From positions 310,001 to 374,000 of the forward strand of contig NZ_JAPQNS010000001.1 in NCBI RefSeq assembly GCF_028867935.1: DNA of 64,000 bases. The letters are read 5' to 3'. Of this stretch, positions 7,937 to 18,000 are shown one piece after another. The notes under the pieces were generated by a model, which saw only the letters and a program-made list of their open reading frames with translations, did not search any database and had not been told where the DNA came from. Positions within the stretch are counted from its first letter, which is position 1; each line of letters starts with the position of its first letter. The stretch is from Flavobacterium sp. SUN052 (lineage in GTDB: Bacteria > Bacteroidota > Bacteroidia > Flavobacteriales > Flavobacteriaceae). A program made the translations under genes and the position numbers.

Positions 7937-9121
7937 GTGACTCGACCGGAAACCCTTACGAATTCTCATTTACTCGTGATTGTGCTGGCGCAGTTTGCAG
8001 GTACGTCGCTCTGGTTTGCGGGAAACGCCATTTTGGCTGATCTACAACCACTCTTGGGGACCAACTCACTCAATGGCTGGATTACCTCGGCAGTGCAGCT
8101 TGGCTTTATCAGTGGAACCCTGTTTTATACCCTCTACGCCATTCCTGATCGGTTTCCGTCGACCCGCGTTTTCCTGATTTCGGTAGTGGCTGCAGCGGCA
8201 TTCAATCTGCTCTTTCTGGTATTTACACTACGGGCGGAATTGGTTTTGTTAAGCCGATTCGGAACGGGCTTTTTTCTGGCGGGAGTTTATCCCGTGGGGA
8301 TGAAAATTGCCGCCGACTGGTTTCGACCCGTGTTGGGCCGGGCAATGGGGTTTCTGGTGGGCGCGTTGGTGCTCGGTACGGCCCTTCCACACCTGATTCG
8401 GGGGTTGGGGCAAACGTTACCGTACCAATGGGTGCTGCTCTCGGTAAGCGGGTTAGCCGTTGCCGGGGGGCTGGCGCTCGTGTTATTAATCCCGTCGAAA
8501 CCTGTGACAAACCGGCGCAACCGAATCAGTTTTGCCGTTTTCTCCGTACTGAATCGGCCCGGCGATCTTCGGGCGGGGGTAGTTGGGTACTTTGGCCACA
8601 TGTGGGAGTTATACACGGTTTGGGCGTTTTTACCCGCATTGCTGCTTCTGTATTCCCAGCTGCACCCCAACTATGTTTTCAATAAATCAATTTGGTCATT
8701 CTGGGGTATTGCAGCAGGTTTTCTGGGGTGCGCCGGAGGGGGACTGCTGGCGTTGCGGGTTGGGAGTCGTTGGGTGGCTACGAGTCAATTGGCCATCTCG
8801 GGTATTTGCACAGCCCTGGTTCCGCTGATGGTTCAAGCGCCCCCAGCCTTGTTTCTGGGGTATCTGATCGTGTATGGCATTACCCTTGCGGGCGATTCAC
8901 CCCAGCTGACAACGCTCATTTCAGCCAATACACCTGACGAAACGCGGGGGAGCCTTCTTACCCTCGTGACCTGTATTGGGTTTTCCATCACCATCGTGAG
9001 CATTCAGACAATGGCCTGGCTATTGCTACAAATGCGTGGCTCGGCCTGGGCATTCTGGTTGTTGGTACCAGGACCAATAGTAGGCTTGTGGGGTCTGAGA
9101 ACTGATAGAAAGCAGGTTTGA
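7937..9121 (+). CDS. MFS transporter
   Basis: A major facilitator superfamily permease of 394 residues with about twelve hydrophobic helices. The first runs through LVIVLAQFAGTSLWFAGNAI. The loop between helices 2 and 3 (YAIPDRFPSTR) is a degenerate form of the MFS signature loop, and GRAMGFLVGALVLGTALP follows as helix 4-5. Substrate is not predictable; the overall look is of the NarK/CynX-like group. GTG 7937 is chosen because a -7 box lies at 7913-7920 and the 22 codons upstream overlap maf and look non-conserved. No partner gene suggests the substrate. Confidence 0.8.
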   Translation: MTRPETLTNSHLLVIVLAQFAGTSLWFAGNAILADLQPLLGTNSLNGWITSAVQLGFISGTLFYTLYAIPDRFPSTRVFLISVVAAAAFNLLFLVFTLRAELVLLSRFGTGFFLAGVYPVGMKIAADWFRPVLGRAMGFLVGALVLGTALPHLIRGLGQTLPYQWVLLSVSGLAVAGGLALVLLIPSKPVTNRRNRISFAVFSVLNRPGDLRAGVVGYFGHMWELYTVWAFLPALLLLYSQLHPNYVFNKSIWSFWGIAAGFLGCAGGGLLALRVGSRWVATSQLAISGICTALVPLMVQAPPALFLGYLIVYGITLAGDSPQLTTLISANTPDETRGSLLTLVTCIGFSITIVSIQTMAWLLLQMRGSAWAFWLLVPGPIVGLWGLRTDRKQV

Positions 9122-9193
9122 GCCAGATGCCGCAGTGCCGCAGATTTGCCCCAGATTGCTTTACTTGTACAAAAAAAATAGACGTTTACATCC

Positions 9194-9718
9194 GTGCTGC
9201 CTTTTACCATTCGTAACGCTACCACTGCCGATGCTGAAGTGCTGACTGAACTTTCGGCTACAACCATGCGCGAGTCTTTCGGGCCGCCAAAGAATCCATT
9301 GGAATGGGTTGATGCGTACATAGACCAAGCCCTGACGCTACCCGTTGTACAAAAGGAACTGGCCGATTCACGGTCTGCCTATTTTGTGATGGAATCGCCC
9401 ACTGGTGAGATTGTTGGATACGCGAAGGTGCGTCGGAAAGCCCCTCCACGCCGGATGGCCGAACGTAATGCCCTGGAGATTCAACGTATCTATTTGTTAA
9501 AAAGTCACATTGGCGGAGGGCGGGGCAAGCAGCTGATGGACCATTGCCTCGCATATGCACTACAACAGGGGTTCCGGGCCGTATATTTGGGTGTATGGGA
9601 GCACAACGAACATGCCATTCGTTTCTATGAACGACAGGGTTTTAAACCTTTTGGCTGGCACGTGTTCCAATTCGGGCCTGACCGTCAGCGTGACGTTTGG
9701 ATGAGAAAAGAGTTATAG
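9194..9718 (+). CDS. GNAT family N-acetyltransferase
   Basis: A 174-residue GNAT enzyme. It has the N-terminal strand FTIRNATTADAEVL, motif A with an acetyl-CoA pyrophosphate loop (Q/R-x-x-G-x-G/A type: HIGGGRGKQLM), and motif B near HAIRFYERQGFKPFG. It transfers acetyl from acetyl-CoA to an unknown amine. GTG at 9194 is the only sensible start, since the first strand begins immediately after it. Its stop is 4 bp before the next gene, so the two are probably co-transcribed, but no functional link is obvious. Confidence 0.85.
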   Translation: MLPFTIRNATTADAEVLTELSATTMRESFGPPKNPLEWVDAYIDQALTLPVVQKELADSRSAYFVMESPTGEIVGYAKVRRKAPPRRMAERNALEIQRIYLLKSHIGGGRGKQLMDHCLAYALQQGFRAVYLGVWEHNEHAIRFYERQGFKPFGWHVFQFGPDRQRDVWMRKEL

Positions 9719-9722
9719 ATTC

Positions 9723-11699
9723 GTGAGAGGAGTTTTAACAAACAGAAGACGATTTTTTTCGAGGCTGGCTTATAGCCTGGGTCTCCTGATCTGTTTATGG
9801 ACTACAGTAGCCACCGCCCAAACTCCTGACTCAACAAAGCTACGCCCAGCCACGGATTCTACGGTGCGCCGGCGGCCCAGCGCCGATTCGCTGGCGACCG
9901 CCCGCTCACGGCTGATTGCCGATAGTTTGCTCATTCTGGAAGATAGTCTGCTGTATACCCGTTTCAAACAGCGGATGTACAAACGCCGACTTACACGCCA
10001 ATTTTACGACGCACTGTTTCGGGATGTGTACAACAGCCGACGGGTGTCGGGAGAAGTAAGCGAGATCGAAACGAACCCGTTTCAACCGTATGAGGGGCGG
10101 GTGATCGGCACCATTTTTATCCGGCGACTCGATGTGTTTGGACAAAGTGTGTATGATACCCTTCGCACCGCCCACAACTGGTTTGAACGAACGGCCAATA
10201 ATCTACACGCCAACACGCGTGAGGGCATTATTCGCCGTCAGTTTCTGCTATTTAAAGAAGGCGATCTGATCGATCCGAACGTGCTGAAAGATAACGAACG
10301 ACTCTTTCGGAACACGCCTATTTTTCACGATGCACGTATCCTGGTCATTCCCCGGCCGGGGAGCAAGATGTTTGTGGATGTTTATGTCATCACCCAGGAT
10401 GTCTGGTCGCTGCTGCCGAGTGGCGGGTTTGGCGGCTTTAACAATTTTGCTGTTGCTCTCGACCAACGCAACTTTCGGGGGGTGGCTCATCAGGTCTACA
10501 ATCGATTCAGCTACAATAGCACCCGACCCGGCCAGAAAATCGAATACCAGGGTCGTTATGCCATTCCGTATATTAACCTCTTAGGGCTGAAGACCTTTGT
10601 CACGGCCCAAGCCGACATTATTCATCTGCGTGATATAAAGCAGCAATCCCTCAAGTTTTTTCGGCCTTTTCTAACGCCCGATACCAAGTATGCCGGTGCC
10701 CTTGAGTTGAACCATACCCGACTCAACAGCCGCTATTACGAAAACCGCGATAGTGCGCGCCTGGTCAATATCAGCTATAACTACGTAGACATGTGGTTCG
10801 GGCGGTCGTTTCGGACCAATTTTGGCAATCCTAATGCACAAACCCGAACCCGTATTGTGGTGGCGGGCCGTGTAACCCGGTATACCTACATTGACCGCCC
10901 CCGCGTGACGGCCGACAGTAACCAGCTTTACCAAAACAGCCGTACAGCGCTGTTTAGCGTGGGGTATTCGCAACGCCGGTACGTGCGTGATGTATTGATT
11001 TACGGATTTGGCCGAACGGAAGACGTACCGATTGGTAACCTAATTTCCGTGGTTGGAGGCTTCGACAATGCTGAGTTAGGGGAGCGGATTTACACAGGAC
11101 TTAATTTTTCGCGGGGGCAGTATTTCAACAAAGCGGGCTATTTCTACGGACTGATGAACGTGGGAGGTTATTACCGCACGAAAGGTATTGAACAGGGTGT
11201 GTTCTCCTTTATCGGAAACTACATTAGCCCCCTTCACAAAACGGCCTGGGGTAACATGCGCCATTTTATCAGCACACGCCTGACGTATGGGGCGCAGCGC
11301 TTCAATAATGAATACATTACATTGACAGGTAACGAAGGTATCGGAATCAATAGCGATGTATTGCGGGGCACCAAACGCCTGACCATGGGCTACGAAAACG
11401 TACTGTTTTCAAAGTTGAACATTGTTGGTTTTCGGGTAGCCATCATCAGTTTTGCCAACGTCGGTTTGGTGAGTTTTCCCGAAAAACCCCTCTGGAAAGG
11501 TCCCTTATACCAGGGCTACGGGCTAGGGTTCCGCATTCGGAATGAAAACCTGACGTTCAATACCTTTCAGGTTCGCATCGCCTATTTCCCCAATATCCCC
11601 AACAACAATAGCCCGTTCCGATATGCGTTCGAGGCTTTCCCCACCCTCCGCTTCCGCGATTTTGACATTGCCGCACCGGAAATTGTACCGTATCGGTAA
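9723..11699 (+). CDS. Omp85/BamA-like outer-membrane protein with POTRA-like domain
   Basis: A 658-residue exported protein with a GTG start. After the signal peptide (ending near TVATA) comes a Ser/Asp/Thr-rich linker. Residues ~118-220 look like a POTRA-type module (GRVIGTIFIRRLDVFG, then LLFKEGDLIDPNVLKDNERLFRNT-type helix, split by conserved turns). Residues ~230-658 are amphipathic beta strands ending in an aromatic-rich segment, as in a 16-stranded Omp85 barrel. It is too short and too poor in POTRA repeats to be the housekeeping BamA. It may be a TamA-like or patatin-type translocator relative in the outer membrane. The final residue is Arg rather than the usual Phe. Confidence 0.68.
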   Translation: MRGVLTNRRRFFSRLAYSLGLLICLWTTVATAQTPDSTKLRPATDSTVRRRPSADSLATARSRLIADSLLILEDSLLYTRFKQRMYKRRLTRQFYDALFRDVYNSRRVSGEVSEIETNPFQPYEGRVIGTIFIRRLDVFGQSVYDTLRTAHNWFERTANNLHANTREGIIRRQFLLFKEGDLIDPNVLKDNERLFRNTPIFHDARILVIPRPGSKMFVDVYVITQDVWSLLPSGGFGGFNNFAVALDQRNFRGVAHQVYNRFSYNSTRPGQKIEYQGRYAIPYINLLGLKTFVTAQADIIHLRDIKQQSLKFFRPFLTPDTKYAGALELNHTRLNSRYYENRDSARLVNISYNYVDMWFGRSFRTNFGNPNAQTRTRIVVAGRVTRYTYIDRPRVTADSNQLYQNSRTALFSVGYSQRRYVRDVLIYGFGRTEDVPIGNLISVVGGFDNAELGERIYTGLNFSRGQYFNKAGYFYGLMNVGGYYRTKGIEQGVFSFIGNYISPLHKTAWGNMRHFISTRLTYGAQRFNNEYITLTGNEGIGINSDVLRGTKRLTMGYENVLFSKLNIVGFRVAIISFANVGLVSFPEKPLWKGPLYQGYGLGFRIRNENLTFNTFQVRIAYFPNIPNNNSPFRYAFEAFPTLRFRDFDIAAPEIVPYR

Positions 11700-11879
11700 C
11701 GAATCAATTACTTGACACAAAACGAATTGGCATAGGGGTATGGGCGCAGTTGATTGTCTGAAAACAGTTGACAGGCAACTTTTTACATTTTAGCGCCAAT
11801 TAACAACCATTCAGCTATTTCTTGGCGCAACTACACCCTTTTTTCTGCATCTTTGACATAAAACCCGAATACTTTTTAT

Positions 11880-13121
11880 ATGCAGTCTGCTCTTCCTGCC
11901 AATAATCCATCTCCTCAGAGCCAGCTATTCGACTGGCGAACGACCCGCGCCGAAGCATCGGTGCCAACCTATGTTTACGCCGTAGTTTTTGCCTCTTTTT
12001 GCATTGTAATGGGCCTGCTTTGGGACATTATGTGGCACATGAGTATTGGTCGCGATGGCCTTTTCTCGGAGCCCCATCTTGTGATGTATGTGGGAGCGCT
12101 GGTATCAGGGCTTTTTTCTGCTTACCAGATACTATCCCTAACATTCCAGAAAAACCACCCCGGCAGATCACGCTCAGTGCGGTTCTGGGGTATCTTTTAC
12201 GGATCGCTGGGGGCCATGTACTGCGTGTGGGGTGCCCTGGCCATGCTTACTTCGGCACCCTTCGATGATTGGTGGCACAATACCTACGGGCTTGATGTCC
12301 AGATTCTCACCCCACCGCATACTATTTTGGTGGTGGGTATGATGATGGTGCAGTTTGGCGCTATGGTAGGGGTGCTGGCGCTGCAAAACTCCCCGGAAAA
12401 CGCGGCCAACACACGTCAGGCAAGCATAATTCGATTTCTGTTTACCTTATCGGCGGGTTTTCTGTTGACTGTTCTGTTTGTACTCTTATCCGAAAATATG
12501 GGTCGGTGGGCATCGCACCATTCGTCGTATTACGTAACAGCCGCCTTTGTATTTCCCATATTCCTGATGGCGGCAGGTAGGGCCTCAACGCTTCGGTATC
12601 CAATCACCACCATCACGGCTGTGTACATGATTTCACTCGTGCTGCCGAGCTGGATTCTTCCCCTGTTTCCGGCAACGCCCAAACTGGGTCCCGTAATGAA
12701 CCCGATTACTCATTACCAGCCTTATTTCTTTCCGCTTTTGCTTATAGTGCCGGGCTATGTTCTTGATTTGCTGCTTAACCGTTTTTCTGGACGCCTAAAA
12801 AAAGACACCGACAAACGCCTGTCCGATTGGTGGATAGCGGCACTTGTTGGTGTGGTATTTATGGTTGTCTTTTTGGCTGTGCAATGGCCGTTCGGGGGCT
12901 TCCTGCTCGAATCACCCTATGCTCGTAACTGGTTCTTCTTAGGCGAATCCTGGTCGTATGGCGATGACCCGAACTGGGAGTATCGGTACAAATTCAACCC
13001 GTATTTCAACCAATCTACTACTGATTTCGTCATCAATTTTGCCGAAGCCATACTGATTGCTATGGTTTCGGCCCGAATTGGTTTGTGGTGGGGCAACTGG
13101 ATGAAGCGAATAGTACGATAG
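11880..13121 (+). CDS. Multi-pass membrane protein of unknown function
   Basis: A 413-residue integral membrane protein with about ten hydrophobic segments, the first at YAVVFASFCIVMGLLWD. Conserved-looking polar positions within or near helices include WDIMWH, SEPHLVMYVG, WWHNTYGLD and PPHTILVVG: several His/Trp pairs of the kind used for metal or heme ligation. I do not recognise the family. The next gene follows after 92 bp in the same direction and carries His/Met-rich motifs, so they may form a functional pair. The 180-bp spacer upstream holds a weak CATCTTTG near-match to the -7 box at 11849. Confidence 0.6.
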   Translation: MQSALPANNPSPQSQLFDWRTTRAEASVPTYVYAVVFASFCIVMGLLWDIMWHMSIGRDGLFSEPHLVMYVGALVSGLFSAYQILSLTFQKNHPGRSRSVRFWGIFYGSLGAMYCVWGALAMLTSAPFDDWWHNTYGLDVQILTPPHTILVVGMMMVQFGAMVGVLALQNSPENAANTRQASIIRFLFTLSAGFLLTVLFVLLSENMGRWASHHSSYYVTAAFVFPIFLMAAGRASTLRYPITTITAVYMISLVLPSWILPLFPATPKLGPVMNPITHYQPYFFPLLLIVPGYVLDLLLNRFSGRLKKDTDKRLSDWWIAALVGVVFMVVFLAVQWPFGGFLLESPYARNWFFLGESWSYGDDPNWEYRYKFNPYFNQSTTDFVINFAEAILIAMVSARIGLWWGNWMKRIVR

Positions 13122-13213
13122 AGCGTTCGACAGTTCCTGGCGGAGAATAGATTGATCTGCCTGACTATTGAAAAGGCAAAAACAGCATTGAAACTACACA
13201 ATCATTTAACATA

Positions 13214-14884
13214 GTGAAACCATCCCTCATAAGTCGAAGCCGAGTTAAGGAGATTACCTTCTCTCTTTTACTCTTTATCTCTTTCACTCTTTCGCTCTTT
13301 ACACCAGCGTATGCTCACGTTGGCAGCGCGGGGGTAATTGTGCAAAAGCAGGTCGGAAAATACAGCCTTCTCGTGCAGGTTATGCCTCCTGATGTAGTTC
13401 CCGGAACCGCCAAAGTGACTGTTTTTGTGGAGAAAGGACAGGCAACATCCTTGCAGGGACGCCCGGTTTATTTCTTCGCTGGCGACGAAGGGGCACCTTC
13501 TTCTGATCCAATCCCAGCTGTTTCGGTCGGTCGGTTTGAAGGGGCCGTATGGCTGATGGAGTCCGGATCGACAAGTATTCAACTCACCATCAACGGACCC
13601 GATGGCCAAGCAGAGGTCGTTGTGCCGGTGGTGGCTCTTTCGACCGCAACTCGCGATATGCCCGCTGGAACGGGTGTTGGGCTCGCCGTTATGGGGGTGT
13701 TGTTGCTAGTGATGATGATCACCATTATTGGAGCGAGTAATGCCGATGGTATTGGTGTTATGAGTCCCCGGAAGCGCCTGACGGGTATGATTGCCGGGGG
13801 GCTGGTGCTGGTGCTGATGCTCACGGGAGGCCGATCGTGGTGGAATAGCTGGGCCGATGATTACAGGACGTATCAACTTTATAAACCCGTTCCCCTTATT
13901 TCGTCGGCTATCCCCCAAAACGGACAAACTGTACTAACAATCCAACCCGATACCACGGGATTTGCACAGAACAGAAGCCGTCGGCGCGACTTCAATCTGT
14001 TGATTCCTGATCATGGCAAGCTGATGCATGCCTTTATCGTTCGGGTAGACCAGGGAATGGATGCATTTGCTCACCTACATCCCGAACGCACGGATTCATT
14101 GCATTTCACTAGCCGATTGCCCCAACTGCCCGGTGGTAAGTACCTGCTTTTTGCCGACGTTGTGTACCGCTCGGGTTATGCAGAAACACTCACCGATACC
14201 CTCGAGTTGCCCGCTATCAAGCAATCAGCAGCGCAGGCGGCTCAGGTAAGGCCAACTGACCCCGACGACAGTTTTCTGATAACAGAGCCAATGGGAGTGA
14301 AGCAGGACGTGGTAGGCAAGTTGCATCTGGACGACAATATGGTGGCTTGTGGTAAGCCCGGTGCCAGCATGAAACTTAGCGATGGCAGCACCATGGTCTG
14401 GACCGACAAACCGGGTAAAGTGCTCGACGCCGGGAAATTATACACGCTCAAATTTGCGGTGGCTGACCCGGCGGGTAAAGCTGCCACCCTGGAACCGTAT
14501 CTCGGCATGGGTGGTCACGCAGCTATCCTGCGCTCCGATGGTACGGTGTATATTCACCTGCACCCAATCGGGACCTACTCGATGGCCGCCGAAGATTTAC
14601 TGAATCAACGTATTGCCGATACGAGCCGCACAGCCCCCAAACTCAATGGTCCCCGTTTCCGCGATAGTGTCGACACGTATCTGGCGCAACTGAAAACCAT
14701 GCCGGAAGGGCAGAAAAACAAATTACTACAGGCCGAAATGGGAACCATGGATCATCCCATGAATGCCAACAACATGGTTGTTTTCCCATATGCGTTTCCC
14801 CGGGCCGGGCACTACCGCATCTGGGTGCAGGTAAAGCGCGAGGGTAAAGTGCTGACCGGTGCGTTTGACACGCAGGTAATGTAG
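13214..14884 (+). CDS. Exported membrane protein with YtkA-like and His-rich domains
   Basis: A 556-residue protein starting at GTG. The signal peptide ends in PAYAHVG. Residues ~35-150 resemble the YtkA/FixH-like beta sandwich (VQVMPPDVVPGTAKVTVFV). Two membrane helices follow at about 155-180 and 190-212. The C-terminal half has two beta-domains with HAFIVRVDQGMDAFAHLHP, GGHAAILRSDG, YIHLHP and GTMDHPMNANNM: clustered His and Met residues that suggest copper or another soft metal. Function is unknown. Its stop codon lies inside a palindromic repeat shared, in mirror image, with the convergent gene. Confidence 0.6.
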   Translation: MKPSLISRSRVKEITFSLLLFISFTLSLFTPAYAHVGSAGVIVQKQVGKYSLLVQVMPPDVVPGTAKVTVFVEKGQATSLQGRPVYFFAGDEGAPSSDPIPAVSVGRFEGAVWLMESGSTSIQLTINGPDGQAEVVVPVVALSTATRDMPAGTGVGLAVMGVLLLVMMITIIGASNADGIGVMSPRKRLTGMIAGGLVLVLMLTGGRSWWNSWADDYRTYQLYKPVPLISSAIPQNGQTVLTIQPDTTGFAQNRSRRRDFNLLIPDHGKLMHAFIVRVDQGMDAFAHLHPERTDSLHFTSRLPQLPGGKYLLFADVVYRSGYAETLTDTLELPAIKQSAAQAAQVRPTDPDDSFLITEPMGVKQDVVGKLHLDDNMVACGKPGASMKLSDGSTMVWTDKPGKVLDAGKLYTLKFAVADPAGKAATLEPYLGMGGHAAILRSDGTVYIHLHPIGTYSMAAEDLLNQRIADTSRTAPKLNGPRFRDSVDTYLAQLKTMPEGQKNKLLQAEMGTMDHPMNANNMVVFPYAFPRAGHYRIWVQVKREGKVLTGAFDTQVM

Positions 14885-14905
14885 AGACGCAAAATCTTGC
14901 GTCTC
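14884..14905. repeat. REP-like palindrome, copy 1
   Basis: GAGACGCAA and TTGCGTCTC form a 9-bp inverted repeat around AATC. The repeat begins on the last base of the TAG stop of the preceding gene. A second copy occurs at 15022-15043 in mirror orientation. Short GTAGAGACGC-type palindromes are a known REP style in bacteria with Tyr-1 (RAYT) transposases; none is encoded in this window. Confidence 0.65.
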
Positions 14906-14907
14906 GT

Positions 14908-14945
14908 ATGCGTAAGCAAAATGATGCATCATTTTGCTTACGCAT
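14908..14945. repeat. Perfect 38-bp palindrome
   Basis: Bases 14908-14926 are the exact reverse complement of 14927-14945, with no loop and GATGCATC at the centre. It lies between REP-like copy 1 and the long terminator hairpin. Such perfect palindromes are prone to cruciform extrusion and deletion, so persistence suggests recent origin or selection. Confidence 0.7.
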
Positions 14946-14953
14946 TTTATCCA

Positions 14954-15003
14954 TATAAAACCAAAACGCCCCTTGATTGCTCAAGGGGCGTTTTGGTTTT
15001 ATA
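14954..15003. terminator. Bidirectional terminator hairpin
   Basis: A 23-bp perfect stem (14954-14976 with 14981-15003) around a TTGC loop. It has a GC-rich core CGCCCCTTGA, and A-rich and T-rich flanks in both directions. It lies between two convergent genes and is suited to stop transcription from both sides. Confidence 0.85.
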
Positions 15004-15021
15004 AAATTTGCTGACGCTAGT

Positions 15022-15043
15022 GAGACGCAAAATCTTGCGTCTC
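15022..15043. repeat. REP-like palindrome, copy 2
   Basis: Identical in its 22-bp core to copy 1 at 14884-14905. Read on the minus strand it follows the codons ATG TAG of the convergent gene just as copy 1 follows ATG TAG on the plus strand: both genes end ATGTAGAGACGCAA. Confidence 0.65.
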
Positions 15044-18000
15044 TACATACTCGCCCCCACGAATTCAATCGTATCTACAGCGAACAGGGGCTTGGGCTTG
15101 GCATCTGGGTTCACAAAGACAAAGAAGAGTCGTTGTAAACCTTCGGGCGCTTTGCTGAGAGGGATAGAAACGGCCCCCGTTGTGCCAAATTTGGCGCTGC
15201 CTTCACCCAGAAGCTGCCCTCTTGGGTTACCAACACGTACTTCGATCTTACCACCTGCTACCCGCTCATCGGCGGCATACACGGTCACGTTCACGGCGCT
15301 GATTCCCGACAAATCGATGTCGTTGTAGGCGATCATACTGCCCGACTGGTTCGCAACGGCTACCTCATTTTTGGTGCCTGGTAGTTCGAACTTCGTGATC
15401 TCCCGATTCGCATCGCTTTGTGACGCTTTCAGGCGAGGACTCCGTAGCGCCATCGACGTGCTGCTTGTTAGTGGACCGGCTACTCCATTGCCCTTGTCCG
15501 TATACGAGGCAGAAAGCAGGTACGAGCCCATTTTCTTCTGTGGAGCGGTCACATAGGAACCTTTAGCGGGTTGACGTTGCATCGTTTTGGTATCGCCCAG
15601 GGCCAGAATATACCGAACCATGTCTTTCACGTCGTCCTCTTTCAATTGCGGGTGAGCTGCCATGGCCTGCTCTCCCCAAACACCACCACCACCGGTGATA
15701 ACTTTACGGGTCAGTTTGTTCAGGGCCGTGTTGTCTTTTCTGTATTTGTTGGCCACATCCATGTAGGCTGGGCCAACTGATTTCTGATCAACCTGGTGGC
15801 AGGCTTTACAGTCGCTCAGTTCGATCAGACGCTTGCCCGTCGAGAAGCCCGTGTTAGCCTGGTGACCCTGAGCCAGTAACGTTTTGTCGAAGCCTTCAAG
15901 GTAGTTGATCGTTACGGTTACGTCTTCGGGAGAAATTTTGCCGCTCTTCAACGAGCCATCTTCTTTATCTTCTACATTCACTTCGTACTCAAGGGGCTTG
16001 TTCTCGAAGTAGAACGTTTTGTTACCTTTTACTGCCAGCGCAATTGTTGGCTCATCGTTTCCAACTTTTATATCCAGATTGCGACTAACTGCGTTGCCCG
16101 CTGCATCGGTAACTTTCAGGGTTGCCTGATACACACCGGGTTTGGTATACGTGTAGGTTGGATTAGCCTCCGTGCTTTTTGGTAACCCTTTGCCAAATGT
16201 CCACTCGTATTTAATGGCATCACCATCATAATCGATTGATCCGTTGGCATTGAAAGCCACCTTCAACGGCGCTGCACCAATTGTTTTGCTGGCCGCAGCC
16301 ATCGCAATCGGCTTACGATTACCGGCATTATAGGTAATGCGCGTTAAGCGGGCATCGTCATTCTGTGCAAACCACTTCTGACCATATTCGAGCATATACA
16401 ACGAGCCGTCGCTGGCAAACTGCATATCAATGGGGTGCGAAAGTTTGTTGCTGGGCATAAACCGCTCCATCTTCACAAAATCGCCTTCTTTGGTCATGGT
16501 CACCGGGTTGATCCAGTCGCGAATCCAGTCGTAGGCGAAGAATTTACCGTCGTAATACTTGGGGAATTTGACGGCTGTTTCTGGATAATCATCGTAGTAG
16601 TAAACCGGGCCACCCATGGCATTACGGCCGCCTTTGCCAACGATGTCGCCGAATTCTGGAGAGTCGGCATAGGGGTAGTAAATAAAGGCTTTCTGTGCCG
16701 GTGGTAACTCTGTCAACCCAGTTTTGAGCTTTGAAAAGTTGATCGGCTTGGCCGGATTATTCGGTGGGCCGCTGGTACTATCCGCAAAATTATAGGGGCG
16801 GTACGGGCGGTTATCTGCTACAAACAAAGGCCATCCGAAATAGCCCGCCTTACGAGCCTGGTTAACTTCGTCGTACCCACGGGGGCCACGCTTTTCGTTG
16901 TTTTCACCGGCATCGGGGCCAACTTCACCCCAGTACAAAAAGCCTGTGCGCTGATCCACTGAAATCCGGTAAGGATTCCGATTGCCCATCACGTAAATTT
17001 CTGGACGGGTATTCGGTGTACCTTTAGGGAACAGGTTGCCTTCGGGAATGTCATAACCACCGTCTGCTTTTGGCTTTATGCGCAGAATTTTGCCACGCAA
17101 ATCATCGGTATTACTCGATGACAGCAGAGCGTTGAATTTGGTGCGGTCGGCCCGGTCGTCGCTTGGCGAAAATCCGCTTGAGAAGAAGGGGTTCGTGTTA
17201 TCACCGGTCGATAGGTACAGATTACCCTGGCGGTCCCAGGCAATAGATCCACCCGTATGGCAGCAGTCGTCCTGGTTGTACGTCCGGTTTTCAGCTACCG
17301 TCAAAATCACTTGTTCGGTTTTCAGTTGCAGTTCATCCTTCGCGTCGTCCCACTTCATCCGAACCAGACGGTTGTTTACGTCGGGCTTAACGGCTGAATA
17401 GTACAGGTAAACCCACTTGTTTTCATTGAATTTTGGGTCGATGTTCAAACCCATCAGACCATACTCACGCTGGAAGTGTACTGGAAGGTTGGTTACCAGT
17501 TTCGTAGCGTTTGTTTTGGGGCTGTAGAGCTTAACCGCGCCTTTACGCTCAATAAACAGAACTTTGCCATTAGGCAGAACCGCCAATTCTGTTGGCTCGT
17601 CGAGCTTTTCAGACAGCACTTGCTGGTTGAACCGATTTTCTTCAGGGAAAGGGGTGGTTTTGGCCGCGCCGTATTTCAGTTGCTTGGCCATGGCCCACTT
17701 GATACCACCGAGCAGGTTTTTCAGGAAAACGGGATCGCTGTACGTTTCATCGGGGTGACCAAAAGCGGTGTAAAATGCCTTGCCGCCGTCGTACTCATGC
17801 GCCCAGATCATCGGGTGATCGGCACCCATCTTGCCATCTTTGTACGAGTTCTCGTCGATCTTGACGAACACCTTTACGTCCTTGTTGAAGTTTTTGAAAT
17901 CGTAGAACTCGTCTTTGATTTTCCACTTCTCCGGAAAACCGAACATCGAGGGGTGGTCTTTACTAACCACATAAGCCTCACCCGTTTGTACGTTGGGGTT

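Noticed and set aside
9723-11699. Calling the Omp85-like protein BamA
   Set aside because: It has at most one or two POTRA-like modules, is shorter than BamA, and lacks the usual chaperone or lpx neighbours.
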